The notes under the pieces: generated by a model
Told to the model about the DNA's origin: nothing
Seen by the model: the letters and a program-made list of their open reading frames with translations, nothing else
Databases searched by the model: none
Made by a program: the position numbers and the translations under genes
Part shown: positions 62,888-64,000 of the stretch, piece by piece
Numbering within the stretch: position 1 is the stretch's first letter
Layout of the letters: the number at the start of each line of letters is the position of its first letter
Assembly: GCA_025210265.1 (NCBI GenBank)
Contig: JAOASD010000033.1
Location: 30,249 to 94,248 of the forward strand
Direction of reading: 5' to 3'
Source of the DNA: Pelagimonas sp.
Lineage (GTDB): Bacteria > Pseudomonadota > Alphaproteobacteria > Rhodobacterales > Rhodobacteraceae
Length of the DNA stretch: 64,000 nucleotides

Positions 62888-63652
62888 TCAGCGGGCTTCC
62901 AGAATGAACATCTGGTTCTGAAACGCCGCTTTTGCGACCGCCTGTGCCGTGGTTTCCACGTTCAGGGTTTCACGCGCCAGGCGCAGGTGCTTTTCAATCG
63001 TGGCCTGTGTCAGGCCCATAATCTGCGCGATGTCCTGCATGGTCTTGCCGTCACCAACCCATTCCAGCGCCTCGCGCTGGCGTGGTGTCAGCTCTTTATT
63101 CGGGGCGGGAACCGGCAGTGTCAGCAATTTCAGATGCACCATATTGTTCATCAACACGATGTCACTGCCGTGCTCACGCCAGATTTCATCGGCGGCATCC
63201 TGACTGATATCGGCGCGGCTGGTCAGGGAAATCGCGCCTTTGGCCCGATGCGACACGGATTTAAAGCTGATCGTATATCCGGCCAAGACCTTGTGACTTA
63301 GGTTAAATTCCACAACCTTACGGGCTTTTTCATCCATTTCACCGGTCAAAAGCTGTTCGGCCAACACACGCCAGCTGCAGTGACCTTCATGTTCCAGCGC
63401 CCAACGCACCATGGGCGCGTCCCGGTACAGGCCGTCTTCGACAAAGCCTTTGCGATAGGCCGCGGGATGGTTCGACAGCACCACAAAATCATTTGGATCA
63501 CCAAAAGAGGTCGCGGTCATGAACCGGGTAAACCCATAAAGCAACCGGTCAAACCCGTACTCCGCCATGCGATCACAGTGATGTTTCCAAAGGGTTTCAA
63601 CGCTGTGGGAATTGGTCAGTTCGATCAGGTAATCACGCGTATCGGGCGTCAT
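62888..63652 (-). CDS. LuxR-type regulator with autoinducer-binding domain
   Basis: This 254-residue regulator has an N-terminal autoinducer-binding domain at about residues 15-165 (CDRMAEYGFDRLLYGFTRFM, then GLYRDAPMVRWALEHEGHCSWRVL). The Asp and Trp of the acyl-homoserine lactone pocket are kept in YRDAP and W, but the usual D-P is D-A-P. A GerE-type helix-turn-helix follows at about 188-245 (LTPRQREALEWVGDGKTMQDIAQIMGLTQATIEKHLRLA). ATG at 63652 has GAGG upstream and starts one base after the stop of a small ORF, suggesting coupling. No luxI-type synthase is in the window, so it is a solo or its partner lies outside. Confidence 0.88.
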   Translation of the reverse strand: MTPDTRDYLIELTNSHSVETLWKHHCDRMAEYGFDRLLYGFTRFMTATSFGDPNDFVVLSNHPAAYRKGFVEDGLYRDAPMVRWALEHEGHCSWRVLAEQLLTGEMDEKARKVVEFNLSHKVLAGYTISFKSVSHRAKGAISLTSRADISQDAADEIWREHGSDIVLMNNMVHLKLLTLPVPAPNKELTPRQREALEWVGDGKTMQDIAQIMGLTQATIEKHLRLARETLNVETTAQAVAKAAFQNQMFILEAR

Positions 63653-63653
63653 A

Positions 63654-63851
63654 CTATGCCTCATTGCCAAGCGGGCCGGGCTGGGCGTAAATCTGTTCCG
63701 TTTTCGTATACTGGCCGCATTGCAGCATAAAATACTGCGCAAACGCCCAAACTGTCCAGAAGCACCATAGCGTCAACACGCCCCAGGCGGTGCAATACAC
63801 ACCGTGAATAATGACAGGCGGTCCAGGTGGGATTATCCATTTAATTACCAT
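63654..63851 (-). CDS. Small single-helix membrane ORF upstream of luxR
   Basis: A 65-codon ORF has a proline-rich start (IIPPGPPVIIHG), one strongly hydrophobic, Trp-rich segment (GVLTLWCFWTVWAFAQYFML) and a polar tail. Its TAG is one base from the luxR start. I do not recognise a family. The ribosome site is poor (TTGGTATT), so it may be weakly translated or start elsewhere; translational coupling to luxR is the main argument that it is real. Confidence 0.5.
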   Translation of the reverse strand: MVIKWIIPPGPPVIIHGVYCTAWGVLTLWCFWTVWAFAQYFMLQCGQYTKTEQIYAQPGPLGNEA

Positions 63852-63898
63852 AATACCAATTATCAGCCTTTTTCGACCCTAGAGAGAGGTGAAATAAA

Positions 63899-64000
63899 AT
63901 GAAACAGTTGGTTATGCGGCAGATTGCCCGTCCCTTCGTCCGTTCCATTGGGACCGTCGTGGTATCGGCGCTTGTCGCTTATGGCATTTCGGAGGAAGTG
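63899..64000 (+). CDS. Start of a small hypothetical protein (runs off the window)
   Basis: ATG at 63899 follows a good ribosome site (GAGAGAGGTG). The frame is open for 34 codons to the window end. It encodes a basic start (MKQLVMRQIARPFVRSIG) and a hydrophobic run (TVVVSALVAYGI), so a small membrane or exported protein is likely. It diverges from the luxR transcript with a 47-base gap. The family is not recognisable from this fragment. Confidence 0.6.
   Translation, partial: MKQLVMRQIARPFVRSIGTVVVSALVAYGISEEV

Noticed and set aside
1..64000. CRISPR arrays, prophage, insertion sequences, toxin-antitoxin or gene-cluster defence systems
   Set aside because: No regular spaced repeats, phage structural genes, transposases, nucleases paired with small ORFs, or defence helicases were recognised on either strand.

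Overview
The window looks like chromosomal DNA of a marine alphaproteobacterium of the Rhodobacteraceae (Roseobacter group). This rests on recognised gene content and habits, not on a database search. The pointers are a B12-dependent class II ribonucleotide reductase, a class II (plant-type) DAHP synthase, a PAS_5-type protein, a phoR-pstSCAB-phoU-phoB block whose PhoR lacks membrane segments, many ABC and TRAP uptake systems for amino acids and organic acids, CtrA-like and DnaA-box motifs, and an extragenic repeat that reads GGAGTATTT followed by AAGAAGAAG. I found no phage, insertion sequence, CRISPR array or rRNA.

Layout. 1-2.4 kb: the end of pdxH, a double cold-shock protein, a DUF192 protein, tRNA-Pro(TGG) and a 620-base regulatory region. 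2.4-6.1 kb: nrdJ. 6.2-11.3 kb: an MFS exporter, a small K+ channel overlapping a DsbA-like oxidoreductase, an acyl-CoA ligase divergent from an XRE-cupin regulator, and a CsbD-like protein. 11.5-17.1 kb: a branched-chain amino acid ABC operon (livK-G-F-orf-H-M, minus strand). 17.3-21.7 kb: a PQQ-type sugar dehydrogenase homologue, a gene broken by an amber codon, a GlxA-type regulator and DAHP synthase. 21.9-25 kb: a PAS_5 protein, yicC-gmk and a gamma carbonic anhydrase. 25-34 kb: a Cys/Met-metabolism PLP enzyme and the Pho regulon block. 34-39.7 kb: aroQ and a TAXI-TRAP transporter coupled to a universal stress protein, with an RpiR-type regulator.

39.9-55.2 kb is the accessory-like part. 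It holds a three-gene catabolic operon (dimethylglycine/sarcosine dehydrogenase-like flavoprotein, DUF849 beta-keto acid cleavage enzyme, class III aminotransferase), a frameshifted LysR gene, a peptide-type ABC operon headed by an N-formylglutamate amidohydrolase-like gene, a divergent class I glutamine amidotransferase behind a cluster of three dyad operators, and a polar amino acid ABC system whose permease begins with a lipobox. Together these read as import and breakdown of small N-methylated or acylated amino compounds; the substrates are not known. 55.3-62.4 kb is housekeeping: a Cys-cluster protein, a CAT-anticodon tRNA, purM-purN, rnd, a HupE/UreJ-like protein and rpsB-tsf. The window ends with a gene-free stretch holding a 172-base element closed by a perfect 10-bp inverted repeat, an orphan LuxR-type regulator coupled to a tiny membrane ORF, and the start of a divergent small gene.

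The observations most worth checking are the 172-base element, the dyad cluster at 51.56-51.63 kb, the catabolic operon at 39.9-44.3 kb, the CtrA/DnaA motif cluster near 1.95 kb, the two broken genes (amber at 18743; loss of one CG unit near 44690), the lipobox permease, and the LuxR solo.
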